NCBI GenBank assembly: GCA_964442355.1
Contig: CAYTZS010000100.1
Location: 1 to 19,220 of the forward strand
Direction: 5' to 3'
DNA from: UBA6168 sp964442355
GTDB taxonomy: Bacteria; Bacteroidota; Bacteroidia; Chitinophagales; Saprospiraceae
Length of the DNA: 19,220 bases
Shown here one piece after another: positions 1 to 7,038 of the stretch (the first letter of the stretch is position 1; each line of letters starts with the position of its first letter). Both the position numbers and the translations under genes were made by a program. The notes under the pieces are model-generated. The model was not told the origin of the DNA and made no database searches. It worked only from the letters and a program-made list of their open reading frames with translations.

Positions 1-488
1 CCGGAGGCCAGTACGATGTCTTCCTTTTTTACGCCAACGAGTTCGATGATTTGGTCCATCACCTCATCAATCATGGCATTGGGCATGTCGATTTTGTTGA
101 TGATGGGGATGATTTCGAGGTCGTGGTCAATAGCCAGGTACAGGTTCGAAATGGTTTGCGCCTGAATGCCCTGCGTGGCGTCCACCAGCAACAGCGCACC
201 CTCGCAGGCGGCGATGGAACGGCTCACCTCGTAGCTGAAGTCAACGTGGCCCGGCGTGTCGATGAGGTTGAGGGTGTAAACTTCCCCATCCTTGTGGTGG
301 TGGTAGAGCTGGATGGCGTGGCTCTTGATGGTGATGCCCCGCTCACGTTCCAAGTCCATGCTGTCGAGGGCTTGGTCCTTCATGTCACGGGCGGCAATGG
401 TCTTGGTCGTTTCCAACAAACGGTCGGAAAGCGTGCTCTTGCCGTGGTCAATATGTGCGATAACGCAGAAATTGCGGATGTTTTTCAT
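1..488 (-). CDS. lepA: Elongation factor 4 (LepA), N-terminal 162 residues, cut by the window edge
   Basis: LepA is a ribosome-associated translational GTPase that back-translocates or remodels stalled ribosomes in the cytoplasm. The reverse strand is open from the edge to an ATG at 488-486 and begins MKNIRNFCVIAHIDHGKST, the canonical LepA N-terminus. GTPase motifs are all present: G1 AHIDHGKST (residues 11-19), G2 RGIT (50-53), G3 DTPGH (77-81) and G4 NKID (131-134). DSMDLERERGIT and SYEVSRSIAACEGALLLVDA are typical of LepA and distinguish it from EF-G. No start codon lies upstream in frame, and an AAAGAAAG purine stretch precedes the ATG. The gene is divergent from the antiporter gene. Its upstream region runs into a G run and a gap, so its promoter cannot be read. 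About 435 residues are missing past the edge, judged from the usual family length of about 600. Confidence 0.96.
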   Translation of the reverse strand, partial: MKNIRNFCVIAHIDHGKSTLSDRLLETTKTIAARDMKDQALDSMDLERERGITIKSHAIQLYHHHKDGEVYTLNLIDTPGHVDFSYEVSRSIAACEGALLLVDATQGIQAQTISNLYLAIDHDLEIIPIINKIDMPNAMIDEVMDQIIELVGVKKEDIVLAS

Positions 489-515
489 GCTTTCTTTATC
501 AAATTGGTTTTTCGT

Positions 516-576
516 GGGGGGGGGGGGGGGGGGGCCCCCGACAAAAAAATAATTTAAGGAGGGGGGGGGGGGGGGG
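516..576. repeat. Two long poly-G tracts beside the gap
   Basis: There are 19 consecutive G at 516-534, followed at once by five C, then an AT-rich island. A second run of 16 G at 561-576 directly abuts the Ns. Runs ending at a scaffold gap are most simply explained as no-signal base calls or assembly of low-quality read ends. A real G tract upstream of lepA that blocked sequencing cannot be excluded. Confidence 0.9.
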
Positions 577-586
577 NNNNNNNNNN
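577..586. other. Assembly gap (10 N)
   Basis: Ten Ns, the usual placeholder for a gap of unknown size. It separates the poly-G tract from ordinary sequence, so the distance between lepA and the antiporter gene is not reliable. Confidence 0.97.
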
Positions 587-770
587 TTTATAAACTTGGT
601 GTTGCGGGGCTCGGCTTCGCCGACCCACTAAAAACAACTTTACTTTCCGGGCGGCGGCTGGCCCGCCGACCGAAAAGCGGCTCTGTATTTCAAAATGGCC
701 GCAAATGTACGCAATTTTCCAGCTCCCTGTTGCCCCATCTTGAATCGTAATTCGTCAATCAAAAGTCTCC

Positions 771-800
771 CAAACCTTCATACCTCATACCTCCAAACCT
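771..800. repeat. Short heptanucleotide tandem repeat (TCATACC)
   Basis: Two perfect TCATACC units at 778-784 and 785-791 are flanked by CAAACCT at 771-777 and CCAAACCT at 793-800, giving a 7-base period with degenerate ends. It lies just upstream of the -7 element of the antiporter gene. It is one of three heptamer tracts in the window. Confidence 0.6.
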
Positions 801-804
801 TAAC

Positions 805-812
805 TACCTTTG
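805..812 (+). promoter_or_regulatory. Candidate Bacteroidota -7 promoter element
   Basis: TACCTTTG matches the TAnnTTTG -7 consensus of Bacteroidota. It ends 7 bases before the ATG at 820, which would give a leaderless or nearly leaderless transcript. No TTG/TTTG -33 element stands at the expected distance, so confidence is limited. Confidence 0.4.
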
Positions 813-819
813 CCGCCCA

Positions 820-2826
820 ATGGACATCCTTTTCCTTAACCTCCATGATTGGTCGTTGCCCATTCGAAATCCCGTTTTCGTGATGTGCATACTGCTGCTG
901 ACGGTACTGACCGTGCCGGCGCTGCTCCAGCGTTTCAAGCTGCCGGGCATCGTGGGGCTGATTCTGATGGGGGCCATTTTGGGACCTCATGGCATCAACC
1001 TCCTCGAACAGGGCGATGGCATCAAGCTGCTCTCCAAGGTGGGGCTGCTGTACATTATGTTTTGGGCGGGGCTGGAGATTGACATGGCCTCCTTCATCCG
1101 AAACAAGCACAAAAGCGGCACTTTTGGCATGCTCACGTTCGGGTTCCCGCTGCTGCTGGGCGGGCTTTGCACCTACTATCTACTCGAACTCGATTGGATG
1201 GGCGCCCTCCTGCTGGCGGGCATGTTCTCCACGCACACCCTCATCTCCTACCCCATCGTCAACCGTTTGCGCATCGCCAAAAACGAGGCCGTGGCCGTGG
1301 CCGTGGGCGGCACCATCATCACCGATACGCTGGCACTGCTGCTGCTCGCCGTCATCTCTGGCATGGCACAGGGTACGATAGATGGTTGGTTTTGGGTAAA
1401 GCTCCTAATTTCTTTAGCGGTGTTCGGGGGGCTGGTCTTCGGCCTACTGCCGAGGGTGGCCCGGTGGTTTTTCCGAAGGGTCGAAAGCGACATCACCTAC
1501 CAGTTCGTGTTCGTGTTGGCCATGCTCTTCGTCTGCGGATTGCTGGCAGAACTGGCGGGCATCGAGGCCATCATTGGGGCGTTCATGGCGGGGCTGGTGC
1601 TCAACCGACTCATTCCACACAGTTCGGCGCTGATGAACCGCATCGAGTTTATGGGCAATGCGCTGTTCATCCCGGCTTTCCTGTTCAGCGTGGGCATGTT
1701 GATCAACCTCCATGTTTTTTTCAAAAACACCGAGACCATCGTGACGGCACTCGTGCTCACCTCCGTCGCTTTGCTCACAAAATGGCTGGCAGCCATGGCC
1801 ACGCAGAAAATATTTGGCTACTCCAAAGACCAGGGCCTGTTGATTTTTGGCCTCAGCAGCTCGCACGCCGCTGCCACCATCGCCATCATTCTGATTGGGT
1901 ATGAAATCAAGCTCTTCGACGAGTCGGTGCTGAACGCCACTATCTTCCTCATCCTCGTCACCTGCCTCGTCAGCAGCTTCGTCACCGACCGGGTGGCCAG
2001 GCGCATGGCCAGCGCCAGCATCCATGCCGTCGGCGATGCGGAAAAAACGCAGCGCATCCTCGTGTCCATCTCCAACCCAGCCAGCGTGGTCAACCTCATG
2101 GACTTTGCCTTCTTGATAAAAACGCCGGGGAAAAAAGAGCCTGTTTACCCCCTCTCCATCATTCTCGACGAAAAGGACGTGCGGGATAAAATCCGGCAGA
2201 GCCAGCAACTCATCGAACCCGTGGTGCAGCACGCCGCCGAGCGGCAAATCGCCCTGTCGCCCATCCACCGGGTGGACGTGAGCGCCGTCAGCGGCATCCT
2301 TCGTGCGGCGGACGAGCTGTTGGCCACCGAAATCGTCATCGGCTGGCACCCACGGGTGAGCACCACCGAGCGCCTGTTTGGCACGCTCCTCGACAACCTC
2401 CTCGACGAGTCGCCGGAAATGCTCTTCGTGACCAACATGGTGCAATCGCCGTTTTCCTTTAAAAAAACAAGGGCTATCATCGCCGAAAACGCCCACCTCG
2501 AACCCGGCTTCGGCGACATGGTTGGCCGCATCGAGAACATCTCCCTGAACCTCGACCTACCGCTGAACCTCGTCATCTCGGAGGCCGCCCAGCCAGAGGC
2601 CGCCAAGCATTTCCTGAAAAAGACACTGGACCGGTTGAACGTGCTGCCGCTCGACCGTGGCATCTGGTGGCAACTGCACCAAGACCTGCCCAACGACGAG
2701 CTGCTCATCCTGCTCTGCGCCCGGCACGAGTCCGTCTCTGCGGAGTCGTTCATGGAGCGCATTCCCAGCTACCTGGCGGAGCATTTCTCTGAAAGGAGTT
2801 TTGTGCTGGCGTACCCGGCGCTGTAA
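820..2826 (+). CDS. Cation:proton antiporter, CPA2/Kef-type, with a universal-stress-like C-terminal region
   Basis: Inner-membrane monovalent cation/proton exchanger (family inference; the ion is not evident). The 668-residue product starts MDILFLNLHDW. Residues about 15-400 are strongly hydrophobic, with roughly 12 membrane segments, and contain the family signatures PGIVGLILMGAILGPHG (42-58) and FWAGLEIDM (81-89). The ion-site motif is GTIITDTLALLLL, with D169 preceded by Thr where ND or DD is common. Residues about 405-668 are soluble and cytoplasmic. They resemble the USP-like tails of Bacteroidota antiporters (RILVSISNPASVVNLMDFA; IVIGWHPR) rather than a TrkA-N domain, since no GxGxxG dinucleotide motif is visible. 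The gene lies 59 bp before the OmpA-like gene on the same strand, so co-transcription is possible. Upstream ATGs in frame are absent. Confidence 0.9.
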   Translation: MDILFLNLHDWSLPIRNPVFVMCILLLTVLTVPALLQRFKLPGIVGLILMGAILGPHGINLLEQGDGIKLLSKVGLLYIMFWAGLEIDMASFIRNKHKSGTFGMLTFGFPLLLGGLCTYYLLELDWMGALLLAGMFSTHTLISYPIVNRLRIAKNEAVAVAVGGTIITDTLALLLLAVISGMAQGTIDGWFWVKLLISLAVFGGLVFGLLPRVARWFFRRVESDITYQFVFVLAMLFVCGLLAELAGIEAIIGAFMAGLVLNRLIPHSSALMNRIEFMGNALFIPAFLFSVGMLINLHVFFKNTETIVTALVLTSVALLTKWLAAMATQKIFGYSKDQGLLIFGLSSSHAAATIAIILIGYEIKLFDESVLNATIFLILVTCLVSSFVTDRVARRMASASIHAVGDAEKTQRILVSISNPASVVNLMDFAFLIKTPGKKEPVYPLSIILDEKDVRDKIRQSQQLIEPVVQHAAERQIALSPIHRVDVSAVSGILRAADELLATEIVIGWHPRVSTTERLFGTLLDNLLDESPEMLFVTNMVQSPFSFKKTRAIIAENAHLEPGFGDMVGRIENISLNLDLPLNLVISEAAQPEAAKHFLKKTLDRLNVLPLDRGIWWQLHQDLPNDELLILLCARHESVSAESFMERIPSYLAEHFSERSFVLAYPAL

Positions 2827-2885
2827 CATTTAAAAACGTGTACCAAAAACCTTTTTCATCGTTATTGAACCTAAATACTTTGAAA

Positions 2886-3926
2886 ATGAGATTTTGCTGC
2901 CTTGCTGTTGTACTTTCCTTTTTGCATGTCCAGATTGGACTCGCGCAAAACTCCATCCGCACAGCTATATCAACTGAAATTTTATTCGACTTCGGCAAGC
3001 ACGACCTGCGTCCCGAAGCCGACTCGCTGCTGGCGCAGGTGCTCACCTTCACGAAGGGCAAGGACAATTTCACCATCCGCATCACCGCCCACACCGACTC
3101 CATCGGCAGCTTGGCCAACAACGAGGCGCTCTCCAACCGGCGGGCACAGGCGGTCAAGGATTTTTTGATAAAAAACGGCATCGAAGCCGAGCGCATCAGC
3201 TTTGCTTTTTTCGGTGAAAAAAAGCCCGTGACCAACAATGCCTCGGAGGAGGGCCGCCAACGCAACCGCCGGGCCACGGTGGAGGTGCTGCTTGCACTGC
3301 CCATGGTGACCATCGAAGGCACCGTGACGGACGAAAAAACGGGGCAGCCGCTCGTCGCCGACGTCATCTTTCGCACCAAGGAGGGCAGCGACTCCATCCG
3401 CACCGATGCCGATGGCCGCTTCAAAACCACGGTCGTTTCCGGCACCGTCGTCGGCATTGACGCCTTTGCCAAATGCCATTTCATGCTCACAGAAATGGTG
3501 AAGGCCACGCCCAAAATGAAGCCCGTGGCCATGCCCCTAAAGCCTGCCACCGCAGGTGCCATCCTCGACCTCGACAACCTCTACTTCGTGGGGAACCAAG
3601 CGGTGCTGCTGGAAACCTCCAAGCCGGAGTTGCCCAAAATCCTGCGGTTCATGCAGTCGAACCCGGCGATGAAAATCGAGATTGCCGGACACGTGAACCG
3701 CCCGAACACCCCGCCGATTGGCGTGGAAACCTGGGACTTTAAGCTCTCGCAAGACCGGGCGAAAGTGGTTTACAACTTCCTCCTTGAAAATGGCATCACC
3801 AGCGACCGCATCAGCTGGAAGGGCTACGGCAACCACGAGATGCGCTTCCCCAGGGCCACCACCGAGGAGCAGCAAGCCCTGAACAGGCGGGTGGAGCTGC
3901 GGGTGCTGAAAGGGGGGTGTGAGTGA
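2886..3926 (+). CDS. Exported protein with two OmpA-like domains
   Basis: Predicted periplasmic or outer-membrane-associated peptidoglycan-binding protein of 346 residues. I chose the ATG at 2886 because it starts a clean signal peptide (MRFCCLAVVLSFLHVQIGLAQ). The GTG at 2838 would bury the signal under 16 polar residues. Domain order: OmpA-like domain 1 (about 29-137; FDFGKHDL, HTDSIGS, NRRAQAV), a beta-rich carboxypeptidase-regulatory-like insert (about 141-220; IEGTVTDEKTGQPL, DADGRFK), and OmpA-like domain 2 (about 225-342; LYFVGN, LSQDRAKVV, ISWKGYG). Domain 1 has the Asp (D71) and Arg (R85/R86) expected to bind diaminopimelate. In domain 2 the Asp position is Asn (N271), while R291 remains. 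The C-terminus ends in a Gly-Gly-Cys-Glu tail. No lipobox cysteine follows the signal. Confidence 0.88.
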   Translation: MRFCCLAVVLSFLHVQIGLAQNSIRTAISTEILFDFGKHDLRPEADSLLAQVLTFTKGKDNFTIRITAHTDSIGSLANNEALSNRRAQAVKDFLIKNGIEAERISFAFFGEKKPVTNNASEEGRQRNRRATVEVLLALPMVTIEGTVTDEKTGQPLVADVIFRTKEGSDSIRTDADGRFKTTVVSGTVVGIDAFAKCHFMLTEMVKATPKMKPVAMPLKPATAGAILDLDNLYFVGNQAVLLETSKPELPKILRFMQSNPAMKIEIAGHVNRPNTPPIGVETWDFKLSQDRAKVVYNFLLENGITSDRISWKGYGNHEMRFPRATTEEQQALNRRVELRVLKGGCE

Positions 3927-3957
3927 TTCGTGAATAGTGATTTGTGATTTGTGATTC
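3923..3957. repeat. Heptanucleotide tandem repeat, five units of GTGATTY
   Basis: Units start at 3923, 3930, 3937, 3944 and 3951: GTGATTC, GTGAATA, GTGATTT, GTGATTT, GTGATTC, a period of exactly 7. The first unit overlaps the TGA stop of the OmpA-like gene, so the array sits at the very end of that gene. Confidence 0.85.
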
Positions 3958-4002
3958 GGGGGGACGGTGACGGGTGGGCGTCATTTCAGGGGGGACAGTG
4001 AC
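3958..4002. repeat. 14-bp direct repeat, 31-base spacing
   Basis: GGGGGGACGGTGAC at 3958-3971 recurs as GGGGGGACAGTGAC at 3989-4002, 13 of 14 bases identical. The pair lies between the heptamer array and the promoter of the next gene. It could be a local duplication or a pair of operator-like sites; nothing else supports either. Confidence 0.55.
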
Positions 4003-4006
4003 AATT

Positions 4007-4040
4007 TTTGGGGCAAACTGGATTGCGGCATTTACATTTG
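4007..4040 (+). promoter_or_regulatory. Candidate promoter of the outer-membrane barrel gene
   Basis: A TTTG at 4007-4010 and TACATTTG at 4033-4040 fit the Bacteroidota -33 TTG / -7 TAnnTTTG pattern, with 22 bases between them. The ATG follows 18 bases after the -7 element, implying a very short leader. Confidence 0.55.
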
Positions 4041-4058
4041 TAAAAAAAAGAATTGCCG

Positions 4059-4754
4059 ATGACCACCTACCTGTTTCGATTGCCGCTGCTTTGCGCCGTT
4101 CTGCTGTTCAGCATCTCGGTTGTTGCCCAAAAGACCAATTTCGGCTTCTACGTCGGGCCTACACTCTCCAACATCAAGCACGAGCTGAAAGCTGCTTCGG
4201 ATGTGTCCATCAATCCCTTCGACTTTAAGTTTGGGTTTACGGCAGGTGGTTTTTTGACCCAGACCTTTGCGGAAAACGTCGGCATCCGCACGGAGCTGAA
4301 CTTCGAGCGAAAAGGAGGCCGCTCTGCCATGCTCCTCTCTGATGGTCACGGCAACCCGCTGCCCGGCAAGCATATTGACGAGAACTTCGACTACCTGCAA
4401 GTGCCCATTTTGTTCCAGCTTTCGGCAGGCAAGGATTTCAAGATGATGATTCATGTTGGCTACGGGTTCAGCTACCTGCTGCACCGCACCGACAAGTTCC
4501 CCGACCAGATTACCGTCATCACCAACGATGAAGTGGACCCGCCGCAGGGCTATATCCTGCTCATGCCAGAAGACTACAAGAAATTCGACCACTCCCTGGT
4601 GGCAGGCATTGCGGCCAGCCCCATGTTGCTGAACGGAATGCGCCTGCAAATTGGCCTACGTGCCTACAATGGAAAGCTCAACCTGAGCCAAGGCGAGTCA
4701 GCATTTGATGTCCATAACTTGTCCGTAGCACTCACCGCAGGAATAGAGTTTTGA
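4059..4754 (+). CDS. Outer-membrane beta-barrel protein, PorT-like
   Basis: Predicted small outer-membrane barrel of 231 residues, related to the OMP beta-barrel (PorT-type) group abundant in Bacteroidota. The start at ATG 4059 begins the signal peptide MTTYLFRLPLLCAVLLFSISVVAQ; a TTG two codons upstream is less likely. The mature part has the usual features: NFGFYVGPTLSNI as the first strand, alternating hydrophobic strands with turn glycines, FDYLQVPILFQLSAG in the middle, and a C-terminus ending in Phe (SVALTAGIEF). No ligand-binding or enzymatic motif is visible. Whether it acts in type IX secretion, like PorT itself, or in transport cannot be said from sequence. It is convergent with the PgpH-like gene, separated by an inverted heptamer array. 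Confidence 0.8.
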   Translation: MTTYLFRLPLLCAVLLFSISVVAQKTNFGFYVGPTLSNIKHELKAASDVSINPFDFKFGFTAGGFLTQTFAENVGIRTELNFERKGGRSAMLLSDGHGNPLPGKHIDENFDYLQVPILFQLSAGKDFKMMIHVGYGFSYLLHRTDKFPDQITVITNDEVDPPQGYILLMPEDYKKFDHSLVAGIAASPMLLNGMRLQIGLRAYNGKLNLSQGESAFDVHNLSVALTAGIEF

Positions 4755-4763
4755 AAAGTAGAT

Positions 4764-4821
4764 ATGAGTGATGAGTTATGAACGATGAGAGCACATCACT
4801 CATCTCTCATCACTCATCACT
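4764..4821. repeat. Inverted heptanucleotide array between convergent genes
   Basis: Four heptamers of type ATGAGTG (starting 4764, 4771, 4778, 4785) are followed by units of the reverse-complement type CTCATCA. Together, 4767-4788 and 4800-4821 form a 22-bp inverted repeat with 19 matches around an 11-base centre. Placed between two gene ends facing each other, it may act as a bidirectional transcription stop, although no strong T run follows on either side. Confidence 0.8.
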
Positions 4822-4824
4822 ATC

Positions 4825-6891
4825 CTATTCCGGGTATTCAATCCGAACGTGGTGGATGCTGCGCAGCATTTTTTGGAAAACCTGCCTGCAACTCTCCAAA
4901 TCGCCGAAGGTGAGCTTGGAGTCGTTGAGCTGTCCCTGGTCAATTTTCCCCTTGATAATCCGCTCCACCAGTTTGTCGATGTCTTGCCCGGTGGGGGATT
5001 TAAGGGAACGTGAGGTAGCCTCCACGGAGTCGGCGAGCATCAAGATGGCCTCTTCCTTCGATTGCGGGAGCGGCCCAGGGTAAGTGAATTTGGTCACGTC
5101 AACGGTCAGTTCGGGGTTTTCCTGCACGTAGTTTTTGTAAAAATACTCCACTTTGGTCGTGCCATGGTGGGTAGTGATGAAGCGGCTCACGACAGGTGGT
5201 AGGCCGAATTTTTTAGCCAACTTCTCCCCCTCCGGTACGTGCTCAATGATGATTCGGGCGCTTTCCAGGCGGTCCATGCCTTCGTGCGGGCTGATGCCTG
5301 TTTGGTTCTCAACAAAAAACTCTGGGTTGACGGTCTTGCCGATGTCGTGGTAGAGCGCCCCAACCCGCACGAGCAGCGGGTCGGCACCCACCTCGTTGGC
5401 GGCTGCTTCGGCGAGGTTGCCCACTTGGAGCGAATGCTGGAAGGTGCCCGGTGCCCGCATCGCCAGCTCCCGCAGCACTGGCCGGTTCATGTCGGATAGC
5501 TCGACCAACGAGATGGTGGAAGTGAACCCGAAAACCCGCTCGGCCAAAGGTATCAGCGGGAAAGCGAGCAACGTCAAGAAGCCGTTGAAGGAAAGCCAGC
5601 CAATCACCTGCCAGTCGATGCTGCGAAAACTGCCTTCCTCGATGAGCGACATGCCAATTTGCGACAGCGAATAGGCCAACCAAATGACTACCACGGAGCG
5701 AAAAAACCTCGTCCAGTCCCTCGCATCGGCCACGGCCAGCACGGCCACTACCCCCGCCACGATTTGTGTGAACAAAAACTGGTGCCCCTCCGCCGTGAGG
5801 AACCCGGCTATCAGCACCACGACTACGTGGGTGAAAAATGCCAAACGGTAAGTGAAAAAATGGCGCACGACGACCGGTACGACACAGAACGGAATCACGT
5901 ACACGCTCAGCACTTCGGTGCGCTCGATAAGGTAGGTCAAGTAGCTGAACGCCACCAGCCAAATCATCACGAAAGCGAGGTAATTCCATTTGAGCAGTAT
6001 CTCCCGTCGGTATGAGTTGACGTACATGATGAACGCCCCCAGTATCAGCCCGGTGAGCAGCAGGTAGCCCAAATAGACCACCAATGCTGACTTTTGGGAG
6101 CTGACATCTGCCTCGAACTTCGCCCGGTAGGACACCAGTTTTTCAAAAACCTCATCGGTGACCAGCCCTCCCTTTTGAACGATGATTTCGCCTTGCGACA
6201 CCAGCCCCCTCGACGGAGAAACATTGCCGAGTGCATCTTCGAGCATGGCCTTGGTGCGGGTTTCGTCGAAAGTGATATTGGGTACCAGTTCGGATTTCAG
6301 TAGCTCCAGCACAGCAGCCGGCAGGACATCCGCATTTTCTTTGGCATACTCTTCCAGCTCTGCTACGGCTTGCGCTGGCTTGTAAAAACCGGAAAGGGTG
6401 CGCTTGAAAATCGTGTTACCCTTCACTACGTTGATGACAAATTTCTGGTCGGCATTGGTATGCTCAGGGCTGAGTTGCACAATGCCCGTGGAGTATATTT
6501 TTTCGAGTAGCGTTCGACCAGTTTCTTTGATGACTTGAACCTGTGCAGCATTGGGTTTCGGAACGGGGTCTTCTATCAGCCAAGCATCCAGTGCTGCCTC
6601 GAAATCCCTGATTTTGGCATTGCCGAGGTCGGCATTGAGGTCGTAGTACGGCCAAAACTCCCTCATTATCAGGGCCTTGTCTTCTTCTAGCTCTTTGTCG
6701 CTTTTCTTTATCGCAAAATCAAAAGGTGCTACGAGGTCTTCGTACTGCCAGATTTGTCCCCGATGAAATTCATACTTGAACTTCACATTACTGGGGTACA
6801 AAACACTGATGAGCAGCGCCACAGCCACCACCGTACCCACGTTGGCCAACTGTTTAACCCACTTGAAAACCGTTTGAAATTGTTGAGTCAT
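4825..6891 (-). CDS. 7TM-HD phosphohydrolase, PgpH-like (probable cyclic di-AMP phosphodiesterase)
   Basis: Membrane-bound HD-domain hydrolase. Characterised PgpH proteins degrade cyclic di-AMP to pApA. The product has 688 residues. One N-terminal membrane helix (about 15-33) is followed by an extracytoplasmic 7TMR-HD region (about 34-265), then about seven membrane segments (about 267-452) and a cytoplasmic HD domain (about 475-690). HD-domain metal ligands are visible: FQHS with H485, YHDIGK with H515 and D516, the H551 region, THHG with H575/H576, and D621 in MLADSVEA. RAPGTFQHSLQVGNLAE is characteristic of this family. The ATG at 6891 is followed by a basic residue near the first helix. 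The gene is convergent with the barrel gene and divergent from the DUF5995 gene. Substrate is inferred from family only; no cyclase is in the window. Confidence 0.92.
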   Translation of the reverse strand: MTQQFQTVFKWVKQLANVGTVVAVALLISVLYPSNVKFKYEFHRGQIWQYEDLVAPFDFAIKKSDKELEEDKALIMREFWPYYDLNADLGNAKIRDFEAALDAWLIEDPVPKPNAAQVQVIKETGRTLLEKIYSTGIVQLSPEHTNADQKFVINVVKGNTIFKRTLSGFYKPAQAVAELEEYAKENADVLPAAVLELLKSELVPNITFDETRTKAMLEDALGNVSPSRGLVSQGEIIVQKGGLVTDEVFEKLVSYRAKFEADVSSQKSALVVYLGYLLLTGLILGAFIMYVNSYRREILLKWNYLAFVMIWLVAFSYLTYLIERTEVLSVYVIPFCVVPVVVRHFFTYRLAFFTHVVVVLIAGFLTAEGHQFLFTQIVAGVVAVLAVADARDWTRFFRSVVVIWLAYSLSQIGMSLIEEGSFRSIDWQVIGWLSFNGFLTLLAFPLIPLAERVFGFTSTISLVELSDMNRPVLRELAMRAPGTFQHSLQVGNLAEAAANEVGADPLLVRVGALYHDIGKTVNPEFFVENQTGISPHEGMDRLESARIIIEHVPEGEKLAKKFGLPPVVSRFITTHHGTTKVEYFYKNYVQENPELTVDVTKFTYPGPLPQSKEEAILMLADSVEATSRSLKSPTGQDIDKLVERIIKGKIDQGQLNDSKLTFGDLESCRQVFQKMLRSIHHVRIEYPE

Positions 6892-7038
6892 GCAAAAAAC
6901 TTCAAGGCAAAAATTCGACGTGAAGATAGACGCTATTTTGCATCCAACGGCAGATTGGAATCCCCGTTGCCCAAAATGCTTTTTTACAGCTAATTCTTCC
7001 TTTCTTTGTTTGATAAACCGCTCAAATCACGACCAGAC

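Larger units (their letters stand above)
489..819. other. Intergenic region between lepA and the antiporter gene
   Basis: No gene is supported here. The left half holds two G runs, a short AT-rich island and ten Ns. The right half (587-819) has two small GC-rich hairpins: 611-615 pairs with 619-623 across a TTC loop, and CGGCGG at 652-657 pairs with CCGCCG at 663-668. It also has a heptamer repeat at 771-800 and a candidate promoter at 805-812. Short reading frames crossing this stretch show no family resemblance. Confidence 0.7.

Noticed and set aside
51..557. Plus-strand 168-residue frame over the start of the window
   Set aside because: It is antisense to lepA, whose reverse frame carries all GTPase motifs; its end runs through the poly-G tract as a glycine run.
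1444..2496. 350-residue minus-strand frame inside the antiporter gene
   Set aside because: Its composition is rich in His, Asp and Glu, typical of the antisense of a GC-rich membrane protein gene, with no family resemblance.
2876..2882. TACTTTG as a -7 element for the OmpA-like gene
   Set aside because: One base short of TAnnTTTG, and the only nearby TTG is 8 bases upstream.
2838..2885. GTG start 16 codons upstream for the OmpA-like protein
   Set aside because: It would place a polar stretch before an otherwise ideal signal peptide that starts at ATG 2886.
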